DNA from: Oscillospiraceae bacterium
Lineage (GTDB): Bacteria > Bacillota > Clostridia > Oscillospirales > SIG627
DNA length: 64,000 nucleotides
Reading direction: 5' to 3'
Assembly: GCA_015065265.1 (NCBI GenBank)
Contig: SVQQ01000004.1
Span: 1 to 64,000, forward strand
Shown: piece after piece, positions 27,583-35,879 of the stretch
How the letters are laid out: each line of letters begins with the position of its first letter
Position numbering within the stretch: position 1 is the stretch's first letter
Position numbers and translations under genes: made by a program
The notes under the pieces: model-generated
Database searches by the model: none
Told to the model about the DNA's origin: nothing
The model's input: only the letters and a program-made list of their open reading frames with translations

Positions 27583-28829
27583 TCTATATCCGATACCATA
27601 TAAAGTGAGCCGAAGGCAACTACTGCGCCATTCTTCCCTGCTTTTTCTTTTGCTAAGGTTACTCCCTCGGGGATAGTTTTTACAGAGGTGGCTTTCGCGT
27701 TTAATGAAGTGAGATACTTTGCGAGGTCCTCGGCGGGAAGTGTTCTGGGGTTTGGTACTGTGACTGTGACAAATTCGTCGGCAATATTTACAAAATCCCT
27801 ATACATACTGTCAAAGTCCTTATCGCGAAGGACGCCTGTGAGGATTATGAGAGGGCGTTTTGTTACGTAACTTTTTACGTTCTCCAGAAGTGATGCGATA
27901 CACTGTGGGTTATGTCCTCCGTCAACGATAAAGAGGGGGTCGTGTGTGAGGACTTCAAATCTTCCCTGCCAGAGTGACGCTTCAATTCCTTCTTTTATGT
28001 CGTGGTCGGTTATATTATATCCTTTCAGTCTTAAAACTTCCACAAGGGTGAGGACGGTTGCAACGTTTTTAAGTTGGTGTTCGCCGAGAAGTTTTAATTT
28101 AATATTCTCAATATACTTCCACGAGAATATCTGTTCGTCAAGGGTATGGCTATGAGGGATTACCGCATTAAAATCCGAGAGATAAAAGTCGGAATTTACT
28201 TCTTTACATCTGTCTTTAAAGATTTTTTCAACCTCGGGGGAATTTGGATAAACAACAGCCGAGGAATTTTCCTTTATAATTTTGGATTTAGTGGTAGCAA
28301 TTTTTTCTACGGTATCTCCCAGAAAGTCGGTGTGGTCCAGTCCGATATTTGTAATTACCGATGCTACGGGGGATGAGATGACGTTGGTGGAGTCAAGTTC
28401 CCCGCCCATACCTACTTCAAGGCAGACGATGTCGCAAGAGTGTCTTTTAAAATACTCAAAGCCGATACAGGTAACAAGTTCAAACTCGGTAGGTTTATCC
28501 TGCATACTTTCGGCAAGGGGTTTAATAAATTCGGTAATCTCACCTAGTTCCTCGTCGGAAATATTTACCCCGTCAACTCTCATACGCTCGTTAAATTCGA
28601 AAATATAGGGAGAAGTATAGAGTCCCGTTTTATAACCCGCTTTAATTAAGATATTCGAGGTCATAAGTGCGGTAGAGCCTTTTCCGTTAGTACCTGCTAT
28701 GTGTATAAATTTAAGTTTATCCTGTGGGTTTCCCATAAGGGCGAGAAGTTCTCTTGTTCTTTCAAGGCCTGGGACACTTCCCTTCCAGGAAACAGAATGG
28801 ATATATTCAAGTGCTTCGTTTACGTTCAT
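27564..28829 (-). CDS. folC: Dihydrofolate synthase / folylpolyglutamate synthase
   Basis: 421 residues. Adds glutamate to dihydropteroate and to folates, trapping them in the cell. The ATP-binding loop HIAGTNGKGSTALM and the Mur-ligase-like 'TNIGLDHTDFLG' and 'FIVDGGHNPQ' are present. The chosen ATG overlaps the folT stop in an ATGA, six codons inside the longest frame, with GGAG eight bases upstream. Co-transcription with the folate S-component and the THF riboswitch in front make folate salvage the clear context. Confidence 0.93.
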   Translation of the reverse strand: MNVNEALEYIHSVSWKGSVPGLERTRELLALMGNPQDKLKFIHIAGTNGKGSTALMTSNILIKAGYKTGLYTSPYIFEFNERMRVDGVNISDEELGEITEFIKPLAESMQDKPTEFELVTCIGFEYFKRHSCDIVCLEVGMGGELDSTNVISSPVASVITNIGLDHTDFLGDTVEKIATTKSKIIKENSSAVVYPNSPEVEKIFKDRCKEVNSDFYLSDFNAVIPHSHTLDEQIFSWKYIENIKLKLLGEHQLKNVATVLTLVEVLRLKGYNITDHDIKEGIEASLWQGRFEVLTHDPLFIVDGGHNPQCIASLLENVKSYVTKRPLIILTGVLRDKDFDSMYRDFVNIADEFVTVTVPNPRTLPAEDLAKYLTSLNAKATSVKTIPEGVTLAKEKAGKNGAVVAFGSLYMVSDIEKSAVN

Positions 28830-29359
28830 TTCTTTTTCTCCGTCCAAAGACCAAGTCTGTAAAACATATTTGAATCGAATAGCATTTTTATGACGATAGC
28901 ATCAACTACTGTAACTACCGTAAATTGTAAAAGTCGCGTGGAAACGAGAAGTAAAAATCCGTTTCCGTAGACAAAATCCAGAGCAAAACTCTGATAGAGA
29001 ACCGAGCCGAGAATGGCAGGAATTCCTACTGTTAAAAGAAGTTTTACGAAGGTGACGCCCTTCTTCAAAAGCGGGGCGAATAGCCCTGCTGTAATTCCGT
29101 AAAGGATTGGCGGAATTGAAAAAATCGGGTTGTAACCGAAGGGTGAAAACTGGCAACCGATAAAGTCGGCGGCAAAGCCTACAAGCGCTCCGTGTATTGG
29201 TCCGAAAAGTATTCCTGAAAGGACGATGGGAACTGTCTCGATAGAAAATCGGCTATACTCGTTTGGGGCAAGAGAAAAAAGACTTGCCAGAAGCACACTT
29301 ACTGCTACAAGTAGTGCCGAAGAAGTCAAGGCTTTGGTGTCAAACTTATTTTTGGGCAT
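28826..29359 (-). CDS. folT: Folate ECF transporter S-component FolT
   Basis: 177 residues, about six hydrophobic helices. The sequences 'PNEYSRFSIETVPIVLSGIL', FGPIHGALVGFAADFIG and FNPIFSIPPIL-like YNPIFSIPPILYGI match folate-specific S-components. It binds folate for uptake and depends on a shared EcfA-A'-T module located elsewhere. The gene follows a THF riboswitch and is translationally coupled to folC, both of which independently support the folate assignment. Confidence 0.9.
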   Translation of the reverse strand: MPKNKFDTKALTSSALLVAVSVLLASLFSLAPNEYSRFSIETVPIVLSGILFGPIHGALVGFAADFIGCQFSPFGYNPIFSIPPILYGITAGLFAPLLKKGVTFVKLLLTVGIPAILGSVLYQSFALDFVYGNGFLLLVSTRLLQFTVVTVVDAIVIKMLFDSNMFYRLGLWTEKKK

Positions 29360-29412
29360 AAAAAAACCTCCTCAAAGTAACGTTTCGCTACACAGGGAGA
29401 CAAGTTTTCCTT

Positions 29413-29519
29413 ATGTAGCAGCGGGATGCGAGTTAAACTACCGCAGGCGTACCCTTCGTCAAATCGGCAACTCCCCGTCCGATAAGCACTTTACGCAGTT
29501 AACTCTACTCTGCATGGGA
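29413..29519 (-). promoter_or_regulatory. Tetrahydrofolate (THF) riboswitch
   Basis: On the minus strand the leader reads GCAGAGTAG...AACTGCGTAAAGTGC...GGACGGGGAGTTGCC...GACGAAGGGTACGCC...GGTAGTTTAACTCGCATCCCGCTGC, which follows the THF-I riboswitch: the GAGTAG start, the pseudoknot-forming GGGxxGTTG loop, the ACGAAGG core and the closing GCATCCCGCTGC. Transcription is predicted to start at its 5' edge. About 50 nt separate it from the folT start; no clear terminator lies there, so control is probably at translation. Confidence 0.92.
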
Positions 29520-29521
29520 TA

Positions 29522-29550
29522 AATATATCACAAGTTGGGATTTTTGTCAA
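29522..29550 (-). promoter_or_regulatory. Promoter of the THF riboswitch-folT-folC transcript
   Basis: TTGACA, 17-bp spacer, TATATT on the minus strand, placing the start of transcription at the first bases of the riboswitch. Confidence 0.75.
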
Positions 29551-29559
29551 TATAACGGT

Positions 29560-29588
29560 AAAAAAAGGTTGACCTATCGGTCAACCTT
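29560..29588 (-). terminator. Terminator of the Lrp-type gene
   Basis: AAGGTTGACC-GATA-GGTCAACCTT followed by a T-tract on the minus strand; the stem includes the stop codon. Confidence 0.85.
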
Positions 29589-30027
29589 CTATCGTTGTAA
29601 AATCGTTTTTGGTGGTGGTCATAACTACGAGAGTTTTGGTGTGGCTGACACCTTTTATACTCTTGACACAGTTAATGAGGTCCTCAAGGGTTTTACTGGA
29701 TGCGGTAATGCCTTTAAGCATATAGTCGTAGTCCCCTGTAACGTAGTGACATTCTACAATTTCGTCGTTCTGAGAAATAACCTCGCGGAAAGACTCGTCA
29801 AACTTGGGGTGTTCAAGGCTAACCGATATAAACACGGTGATGCCCTTTCCGATTTTTTCATTGTCAATAACCGTGGTATATTTAACAATGACCTTGCTTG
29901 TTTCAAGTTTTTTAATTCTTTCAAGAACTGCTGACGTAGAAAGGTTAATTCTATCTCCGATAGCAGTTGCATTCATTCTGGAATTTTCTTTAAGACAACT
30001 TAAAATTTTATAATCTGTACTGTCCAT
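29581..30027 (-). CDS. Lrp/AsnC-family transcriptional regulator
   Basis: 148 residues from the ATG preceded by GGAGGAAACGTA. N-terminal winged HTH ('MDSTDYKILSCLKENSRMNA', 'RINLSTSAVLERIKKLE') and C-terminal RAM/AsnC effector domain ('ECHYVTGDYDYMLKG', 'INCVKSIKGVSHTKTLVVM'). Such proteins form octamers that respond to amino acids. The gene is alone; its own leader has two identical 15-bp A-rich repeats that may be autoregulatory sites. The target genes are not evident. Confidence 0.9.
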   Translation of the reverse strand: MDSTDYKILSCLKENSRMNATAIGDRINLSTSAVLERIKKLETSKVIVKYTTVIDNEKIGKGITVFISVSLEHPKFDESFREVISQNDEIVECHYVTGDYDYMLKGITASSKTLEDLINCVKSIKGVSHTKTLVVMTTTKNDFTTIEG

Positions 30028-30064
30028 TACGTTTCCTCCGACACCGCAATATTTCTCTTGGTAA

Positions 30065-30093
30065 ATTATATCAAAAAAACAAAGAAAAAGCAA
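30065..30093 (-). promoter_or_regulatory. Promoter of the Lrp-type gene
   Basis: TTGCTT, 17-bp spacer, TATAAT on the minus strand. The spacer contains one of the two 15-bp repeats. Confidence 0.6.
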
Positions 30094-30117
30094 GTCTTTT
30101 TGTCAAAAAAACAAAGA
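30071..30117. repeat. Two direct 15-bp repeats in the Lrp gene promoter
   Basis: TCAAAAAAACAAAGA occurs at 30071-30085 and again at 30103-30117, 32 bp start to start, about three helical turns. One overlaps the promoter spacer. Spacing in whole turns suits a multimeric Lrp protein binding one face of the DNA. Confidence 0.5.
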
Positions 30118-30134
30118 TTTTTCACAAAAACAAC

Positions 30135-30162
30135 AAAAAAGAGCATATATGTGCTCTTTTTT
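30135..30162 (-). terminator. Terminator of the SGNH hydrolase gene
   Basis: AAAAAAGAGCA-CATATA-TGCTCTTTTTT on the minus strand, ten bases after the stop codon; symmetric enough to act in both directions. Confidence 0.8.
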
Positions 30163-30171
30163 CGTTATTTT

Positions 30172-31176
30172 TTAGTTGATTTTTGATATGAGGTTATTGA
30201 AATAGTGGTCAAAGCCCTCGTCATTTGGGTGAAGTCTGAAATCGGCGTAGAGGTTCTCATCGTGAGGTACGAGGTCGAAACCTTTTACAATAGTGGCATT
30301 AGGGATATCTGACACAACACTTGTTATGTAGTCGTGTACCTTAGAAAAATCCCAACCGTTTTTATTTACACCCATTTCTTTTCGCCAGATAGGTGTTATT
30401 ACAAAGATTTTTGAGTTCTTGTAGTTTTCTGCAATATTTTCAAAAAAGGCTTTGCAGTCCTTTGTGAAGGTTTCCCAATCGGACTTATACCAGTCGTTTG
30501 TACCGTAGGCAACAGAGACGTAGTCGAAATCGTGCTCTTCCTTTGACTTTGCAAGTTCGGGGAAAAAGACCTCTCCGCCTATTGCCTTATTGTATTCTTC
30601 GGCGCCGAGGTATTCGGCAAATCTCGTGATATACTTGTTCGAGGGGTGGAGAGAATCATAGCCTTGGGTGATAGAGTCTCCGAAGCACAAAATCTTCTTA
30701 TCTCTCTTTATAGGGGTAATTGTCGAGTTATCGTCGAGAGTGAGTTCTTTTACGGTTGCTTCGCAAGACCAAGGGAAGTAGAGATTTACTTCCTTTTCGC
30801 CTTCTCCTAAATTAAATTCCTTTGACACCTCAGAGCTGATGAATTTGTGATGGGAATAAGGGATGGGAAGGGGCTCGTGGGAATAGTTATCTATTGTGTC
30901 AACGAGTTTCCCGTTTACAAAAAGGTCAAAGCAAAAATAAAATCTGCTATGGAATTTTGCGGGGACTACATTTAAAAACATTTTTGCGCTGTTTGTTTTA
31001 AAGTGAAATCTGATACCGCTTGTTGAATAGACTTTATTTACAAGTTCGGTTTTGTTGTTTACGTAGAGTTCTTCCTGTTCCTTGGTGAAGCGAAGAAAGT
31101 GAAATCCGTCTTCCCTTTCTTCAATTCTTTCGGCACCTGAGGTAATTGACAAAAAGTGTGACAAATTTAGTTTCAT
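30172..31176 (-). CDS. SGNH/GDSL-family hydrolase, intracellular
   Basis: 334 residues without a signal peptide. An N-terminal beta-rich domain (about 1-165) precedes the hydrolase domain with block I 'KKILCFGDSITQG', block III 'VSVAYGTNDWYKSDW' and the Asp-His pair in 'YADFRLHPNDEGF'. The arrangement is like esterases that act on carbohydrate acyl groups, but the substrate is unknown. It is a single gene between the tRNA cluster and the Lrp gene. Confidence 0.85.
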   Translation of the reverse strand: MKLNLSHFLSITSGAERIEEREDGFHFLRFTKEQEELYVNNKTELVNKVYSTSGIRFHFKTNSAKMFLNVVPAKFHSRFYFCFDLFVNGKLVDTIDNYSHEPLPIPYSHHKFISSEVSKEFNLGEGEKEVNLYFPWSCEATVKELTLDDNSTITPIKRDKKILCFGDSITQGYDSLHPSNKYITRFAEYLGAEEYNKAIGGEVFFPELAKSKEEHDFDYVSVAYGTNDWYKSDWETFTKDCKAFFENIAENYKNSKIFVITPIWRKEMGVNKNGWDFSKVHDYITSVVSDIPNATIVKGFDLVPHDENLYADFRLHPNDEGFDHYFNNLISKIN

Positions 31177-31212
31177 AATACTTTTTCCTTTTTACGTATT
31201 TTTATTCCAAGT

Positions 31213-31250
31213 AAAATAAAATAAGGACTACCTATGTAGTCCTTGATTTT
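31213..31250 (-). terminator. Terminator of the tRNA cluster
   Basis: AAGGACTAC-ATAG-GTAGTCCTT followed by ATTTTATTTT on the minus strand. The other side has TTGATTTTTT, so it may work in both directions. Confidence 0.75.
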
Positions 31251-31251
31251 T

Positions 31252-31327
31252 TGGAGCTGATAACCAGAGTCGAACTGGTGACCTCATCCTTACCAAGGAT
31301 GTGCTCTACCAACTGAGCTATATCAGC
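31252..31327 (-). tRNA. tRNA-Thr (anticodon GGT)
   Basis: Cloverleaf with acceptor GCTGATA/TATCAGC, TAGCTCAGTTGGTAGAGCA D-arm, anticodon loop TTGGTAA between CATCC and GGATG, T-arm ending GGTTCGA-type, and an encoded CCA. Last gene of the five-tRNA transcript. Confidence 0.97.
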
Positions 31328-31333
31328 ACGACT

Positions 31334-31410
31334 TGGCGACCTGGATGGGACTCGAACCCACGACCTCTAGCGTGACAGGCTAGCGTTCTAACCAACTGAA
31401 CTACCAGGCC
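31334..31410 (-). tRNA. tRNA-Asp (anticodon GTC)
   Basis: Acceptor GGCCTGG/CCAGGTC with one G-U pair, anticodon loop CTGTCAC between CTAGC and GCTAG, T-loop GGTTCGAGTCC, encoded CCA. 77 nt. Confidence 0.97.
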
Positions 31411-31415
31411 GTATA

Positions 31416-31491
31416 TGGTGGGGACTACAGGGCTCGAACCTGTGACCCTCTGCTTGTAAGGCAGATGCTCTCCCAGCTGAGCTAAACCCCC
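31416..31491 (-). tRNA. tRNA-Val (anticodon TAC)
   Basis: Acceptor GGGGGTT/AGTCCCC, anticodon loop CTTACAA between TCTGC and GCAGA, T-loop GGTTCGAGCCC, encoded CCA. Confidence 0.97.
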
Positions 31492-31496
31492 ACATA

Positions 31497-31572
31497 TGGA
31501 GCGGATTACGGGGCTCGAACCCGCCACCTCGACCTTGGCAAGGTCGCGCTCTACCAAATGAGCTAAATCCGC
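31497..31572 (-). tRNA. tRNA-Gly (anticodon GCC)
   Basis: Acceptor GCGGATT/AATCCGC, anticodon loop TTGCCAA between CGACC and GGTCG, T-loop GGTTCGAGCCC, encoded CCA. Confidence 0.97.
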
Positions 31573-31593
31573 AAATGTGAGTCGCACGTAACG

Positions 31594-31669
<76 letters not shown>

Positions 31670-31690
31670 ATATGCGACTCAACGCTATAC

Positions 31691-31719
31691 ATAATATCAT
31701 AAGTAGAAGAATTTGTCAA
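31691..31719 (-). promoter_or_regulatory. Promoter of the tRNA cluster
   Basis: TTGACA, 17-bp spacer, TATTAT on the minus strand, about 15 nt before the tRNA-Phe region. Confidence 0.75.
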
Positions 31720-31736
31720 GATATTATTTTTATTTT

Positions 31737-32552
31737 TTAAAAATTTTTTCTTGAATGAGTTAGTATCTCCTCCATTGTGGTGAAGAAGGGATAGTTTTTC
31801 TCTATCAAGAGGTTTTCCGCGTCTTCTACAAAAGAGTTAATTGTGTCTGTTTTATGGGTATCCGTTGTGATAACGAGTTTTCCCCCGCCTGTTACAATTT
31901 CAGAAAGTATAAATTCTTCGGGATAGAATGACGTTCTGTAGCCTCGTGAAATTGCCCCTGTGTTGACTTCGAAGGTGACGGGGCTTTTCAAAAGATTGCG
32001 ACAGGCGTCAAGGGCAGATTTTCTATACCTTTTGGAGTTTGTGTCAAAGACTTTTTCCCTCTCTTGAAACTTCGTGATAAGGTCGAAGTGACCTACTATG
32101 TGGCAAGACGTTTTATTATAGAGGTCACCTACAAGGTTATAGTAATCTTCTGCCAAAGCGTCGGCGTCACCGTTATAGAGTTCTTTTATGGCGTTTTTTA
32201 GAATTTTAGCGCTTTCGTCAAGGGCAATATACTGCGAGTCCTTTTTAACGTAGTGTACCGAGCCTATAACGTAATCATAGTCACTTATGTCAGTATTTGA
32301 ATAGTAGTCGTACTCTATACCTAAAAAAATCTTGATTTTATCGGAATACTTGTCCTTCAGGCGAAGTATTTCGTCCTTATACTTACCCTCTCCTTCTTTT
32401 GACATACACCATCTTGAGTCGTGTTCTGTAAAAGAATGAGAGGAAAAGCCGATTTCCGAAAGCCCAAGTTCTATCGCCTTTTTTACCATTTCTTCGGCGG
32501 TGTTTTTTCCGTCGCAGAAGGTGGTATGGGTATGGAAGGGAGAAAAGTTCAT
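31737..32552 (-). CDS. hisK: Histidinol-phosphatase, PHP type
   Basis: 271 residues. Removes phosphate from histidinol phosphate, the eighth step of histidine synthesis. PHP-domain metal ligands are seen in '[12 protein letters not shown]' at the N-terminus, '[12 protein letters not shown]', 'GIEYDYY', 'GSVHYV', 'VGHFDLI' and 'VITTDTHK'. The start overlaps the hisIE stop by four bases (ATGA), which fixes its role within the his operon. It is the final gene; the tRNA promoter follows directly and no separate terminator was seen. Confidence 0.92.
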   Translation of the reverse strand: MNFSPFHTHTTFCDGKNTAEEMVKKAIELGLSEIGFSSHSFTEHDSRWCMSKEGEGKYKDEILRLKDKYSDKIKIFLGIEYDYYSNTDISDYDYVIGSVHYVKKDSQYIALDESAKILKNAIKELYNGDADALAEDYYNLVGDLYNKTSCHIVGHFDLITKFQEREKVFDTNSKRYRKSALDACRNLLKSPVTFEVNTGAISRGYRTSFYPEEFILSEIVTGGGKLVITTDTHKTDTINSFVEDAENLLIEKNYPFFTTMEEILTHSRKNF

Positions 32553-33199
32553 TTTGTCATTTTCTCCTGTTTTACCTTTTTGTCAATAATGTGACGTGAG
32601 GCAAGTTCTCTGTGTACTTCTTCAACGCTAATGCCCATTTCGGTCATAAGGACCATTACGTGATAGGCAAGGTCGGCAATTTCGTAGATAGTTTCTTTTT
32701 TATCGTCTGCTTTACCTGCGATGATAACTTCTGTACATTCTTCGCCTACTTTTTTGAGGATTTTATCTACGCCTTTATCAAAAAGGTAGGTTGTATATGA
32801 GCCCTCGGGTCTGTCCTTTCTTCTTCCCTCAAGAAGAGTTGCAAGAGAGTCAAGGGTGAACTGATGAAGTTCGGGACTTTGGTAAAGGGTATTTGTGAAA
32901 CAGGAATTAGTGCCTGTGTGACAGGCAGGGCCGTCCTTTTCGACAACTACCACAAGGGCATCTTTATCACAGTCGGCTGTAATAGAAACCACGTGCTGAT
33001 AATTACCGCTGGTCTCCCCTTTCAGCCAGAGTTCTTCTCTTGAACGACTCCAAAAACAAGTCAGTCCCTTTTCTATAGATATTTTAAGGCTTTCCTTGTT
33101 CATATAGGCAAGTGTCAAGACTTCACCGTTTATTGAGTCAACTACTACGGCGGGAATAAGTCCGTATTTATCAAATTTAAGTTCGTCAATATTTATCAT
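32549..33199 (-). CDS. hisIE: Bifunctional phosphoribosyl-AMP cyclohydrolase / phosphoribosyl-ATP pyrophosphatase
   Basis: 216 residues, a natural fusion. The HisI domain (about 1-115) has '[20 protein letters not shown]', '[19 protein letters not shown]' and '[12 protein letters not shown]', supplying the metal Cys/Asp ligands. The HisE domain (about 118-205) has '[20 protein letters not shown]' with the acidic metal sites. It carries out steps two and three of the pathway. Two bases separate it from hisF. Confidence 0.95.
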   Translation of the reverse strand: MINIDELKFDKYGLIPAVVVDSINGEVLTLAYMNKESLKISIEKGLTCFWSRSREELWLKGETSGNYQHVVSITADCDKDALVVVVEKDGPACHTGTNSCFTNTLYQSPELHQFTLDSLATLLEGRRKDRPEGSYTTYLFDKGVDKILKKVGEECTEVIIAGKADDKKETIYEIADLAYHVMVLMTEMGISVEEVHRELASRHIIDKKVKQEKMTK

Positions 33200-33201
33200 T
33201 T

Positions 33202-33960
33202 TTATAACCTCACAGTAATATTGTTTTTACGAAGTTCTTTCTTCAAATCTTTTATTTCAATTTCACCGAAATGGAATACCGATGCGGCAAGTCCTGCGTC
33301 GATATCGGGGAGTGTTTTGAAAAGTGTTACAAAGTCCTCTTTTGACCCTGCGCCACCCGACGCGATAACAGGAACGTTGACAGAGTTTAAAACTGCGTCA
33401 AGCATTTCAAGGTCGAAGCCTTTTTTTACACCGTCGGTGTCAATAGAATTGACAACGACTTCCCCTGCGCCAAGGTCAACGGCGTGTTTTATCCAGTCGA
33501 TTGCTTCCATACCTGTGTTCTCTCTTCCGCCTTTGGAAAACACTCGGAAAACTCCGTCAACACGTTTTACGTCGGCGGAAATTACAACACATTGATTTCC
33601 GTATTTTTTGGCGGCTTCTTCGATGAGTTTAGGGTTTTTGATAGCACCTGAATTTACGCTGACTTTATCTGCTCCGCATTTGAGAACTCTGTCAAAGTCA
33701 GAAACGGTATTTATTCCCCCTCCAACTGTGAGAGGGACGAAAATCTTACTTGCAACCTCAGTCAGTATATCTGTAAAAAGGGCTCTCCCCTCGCTTGATG
33801 CGGTTATATCATAAAAGACAAGTTCGTCTGCACCGCTATCGGAATAAAATTTTGCGAGTTTTACAGGTGATGACACGTCCGAGAGCCCAAGAAAGTTTAC
33901 TCCTTTTACTACCCTTCCGTCTTTGACGTCGAGGCAGGGTATAATTCTTTTTGTTATCAT
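33202..33960 (-). CDS. hisF: Imidazole glycerol phosphate synthase, cyclase subunit
   Basis: 252 residues, a TIM barrel. The catalytic aspartates are in '[16 protein letters not shown]' (Asp11) and '[13 protein letters not shown]'; phosphate loops are 'PLTVGGGIN' and 'VIASGGAGS'. Works with HisH to make imidazole glycerol phosphate and AICAR. The start overlaps hisA by four bases. Confidence 0.97.
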   Translation of the reverse strand: MITKRIIPCLDVKDGRVVKGVNFLGLSDVSSPVKLAKFYSDSGADELVFYDITASSEGRALFTDILTEVASKIFVPLTVGGGINTVSDFDRVLKCGADKVSVNSGAIKNPKLIEEAAKKYGNQCVVISADVKRVDGVFRVFSKGGRENTGMEAIDWIKHAVDLGAGEVVVNSIDTDGVKKGFDLEMLDAVLNSVNVPVIASGGAGSKEDFVTLFKTLPDIDAGLAASVFHFGEIEIKDLKKELRKNNITVRL

Positions 33961-34670
33961 CGTGACACCTCAATTGCTTCTTTAAGGTTTATAGCGCCCG
34001 TATAATAGGCTTTTCCGATTATGGCTCCGTACAAATTCATTTTGCGAAGTGCCTTTACGTCTTCGATGGTAGATACGCCACCTGATGCTACTATATTCAT
34101 TTTATATTTTTCTGAAAGTTCGCGGTACATTTCAAGGTTTGTGCCTGACATGGCTCCGTCTTTTGAAATGTCGGTGCATATGACGGTGTTAACCCCCATA
34201 TTTTCCATTTTACTTAAAAATTCGTCAAGGGTAACAGATGAGGTTTCAAGCCATCCCTTTATAGCAATATAGCCTTCTTTTACGTCGGCACCTACTGCAA
34301 CTTTGTCCGTGTATTTTTCAAGGGCGGTTTTTAGAAAAGCGGTGTCGTTTATGGCGGCAGTGCCGAGAATTACTCTGTCAACTCCTGCCTCAAGGTATTT
34401 TTCAAGAGTTTCAAGGTTTCTCACTCCTCCCCCTATTTCAACGAAGAGGTTAGTTTTTTCGGCTATTTCTCTGACAACTGAAAGATTAGGGGTAGTTGCG
34501 TCCTTTGCGCCTTCAAGGTCTACCATATGTATAAAACTCGCACCCTGTCTTTCAAAGTCACGTGCAACGTCAAGAGGGTTATCGCTATATACTGTCATAT
34601 TTTTATAGTCGCCTTTAAAAAGGCGTACTGCTTTTTTATCGTATAAATCTATTGCAGGGAAAATATTCAT
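33957..34670 (-). CDS. hisA: Phosphoribosylformimino-AICAR-phosphate isomerase
   Basis: 237 residues, a TIM barrel homologous to HisF. Catalytic Asp8 in 'MNIFPAIDLYDKKAVRLFKG' and a second Asp in 'VAVGADVKEGYIAIKGW'; phosphate loops 'EIGGGVRN' and 'VASGGVS'. Catalyses the Amadori rearrangement of ProFAR. Confidence 0.97.
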   Translation of the reverse strand: MNIFPAIDLYDKKAVRLFKGDYKNMTVYSDNPLDVARDFERQGASFIHMVDLEGAKDATTPNLSVVREIAEKTNLFVEIGGGVRNLETLEKYLEAGVDRVILGTAAINDTAFLKTALEKYTDKVAVGADVKEGYIAIKGWLETSSVTLDEFLSKMENMGVNTVICTDISKDGAMSGTNLEMYRELSEKYKMNIVASGGVSTIEDVKALRKMNLYGAIIGKAYYTGAINLKEAIEVSR

Positions 34671-34677
34671 TTGTTAT

Positions 34678-35292
34678 TTAGTCCTCCCATTCAGCAAAGG
34701 CGCGAAGAATACCCAGCCCTACTTCACCGCTTTTTTCGGGGTGAAACTGGGTGCCTGAAACGTTGTTGTAGGCAACTGCGGCGGTGAGTTCTTTTCCGTA
34801 TTCTGCTGTCATAATAAGGCTATCTTCACAGTCGGTTGCAAAATAAGAATGGACAAAGTACACACAGTCGCCTTCTTTTGTATATTTGAAAACAGGGTGT
34901 TCCTTTTTCTTTATCAGGGCATTCCAACCGATGTGTGGAATTTTCAGGTGGGCGGGAATAGTGCCTTTCATTGAAACGACTTTTCCTTTTAAGAGTCCAA
35001 GTCCCCGATGCTCTCCATACTCAAAACTTTTCTCAAATAAAAGTTGCATACCAAGGCATATACCGAAAATCTTTTTGCCCTTTTCAACTTCGTCTACAAT
35101 AACTTTATCAAGTCCGCTTTCGCGAAGTTTTTTTATGGCATCTCCAAAAGCGCCAACTCCCGGAAGTATTATTTTATCGGCTTTTTCAATATCCTCTTTT
35201 AAAGACGTTACCTTTACTTCTGCTCCGATTGCTTTAAGAGATGATGTAAGAGAAAAGAGATTTCCTACTCCATAGTCAATAAGTGCAATCAT
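34678..35292 (-). CDS. hisH: Imidazole glycerol phosphate synthase, glutaminase subunit
   Basis: 204 residues, class I glutamine amidotransferase. The nucleophile Cys is in 'FGICLGMQLLFE', and the His-Glu pair in 'SGTQFHPEKSGEVG'. It supplies ammonia to HisF. Its start shares one base with the hisB stop. Confidence 0.97.
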   Translation of the reverse strand: MIALIDYGVGNLFSLTSSLKAIGAEVKVTSLKEDIEKADKIILPGVGAFGDAIKKLRESGLDKVIVDEVEKGKKIFGICLGMQLLFEKSFEYGEHRGLGLLKGKVVSMKGTIPAHLKIPHIGWNALIKKKEHPVFKYTKEGDCVYFVHSYFATDCEDSLIMTAEYGKELTAAVAYNNVSGTQFHPEKSGEVGLGILRAFAEWED

Positions 35293-35879
35293 TAAAGGAC
35301 TCCTTTTGTGGAAGGGATTTCACCATTGAGTTTGAGGTCGATGGCGGTGGCTTTATTAAGTGTTCTTGCAACCGATTTAAAAACGCCCTCGATTATGTGG
35401 TGGGAGTTTGTTCCTGCAAGTTTTGTAACGTGGAGGGTGACTCCTGCTTCTCTTACAAAACCTTGCCAGAATTCTTCTGAGAGTTCTGTGTCAAACTCTC
35501 CTACTTTTGTAGTAGGAGTTGTGGCGTTATAGGAAAGGTACGCTCTGCCCGAAATATCAACTGCCGACATTATAAGGCTTTCGTCCATAGGAAGAGTTGT
35601 GTCGGCGTAACGGCATATGCCTTTTTTATCACCGATAGCCTCAAAAAACGCTTTTCCAAGGGCTATTCCTATATCTTCTGCTGTGTGGTGGTAGTCAACC
35701 CAACTATCCCCTGCACATATAACGTCAAGGTCAAAGCGTGAGTGCTTTGAAAAAAGGGTAAGCATATGGTCAAGGAAGCCTGAACCGGTCTTTATATTGC
35801 TCTCCCCTTTTCCGTCGAGATTTAAGGTGAGTTGTATATCTGTTTCTGCTGTTTTACGTACTATTTTTGAAGTTCTCAT
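35292..35879 (-). CDS. hisB: Imidazoleglycerol-phosphate dehydratase
   Basis: 195 residues, the monofunctional dehydratase without the N-terminal HAD phosphatase found in enterobacteria; HisK supplies that activity here. Manganese-binding signatures 'DYHHTAEDIGIALGKAF' and 'SHHIIEGVFKSVARTLNKA' are intact. Overlaps hisC by four bases. Confidence 0.97.
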   Translation of the reverse strand: MRTSKIVRKTAETDIQLTLNLDGKGESNIKTGSGFLDHMLTLFSKHSRFDLDVICAGDSWVDYHHTAEDIGIALGKAFFEAIGDKKGICRYADTTLPMDESLIMSAVDISGRAYLSYNATTPTTKVGEFDTELSEEFWQGFVREAGVTLHVTKLAGTNSHHIIEGVFKSVARTLNKATAIDLKLNGEIPSTKGVL

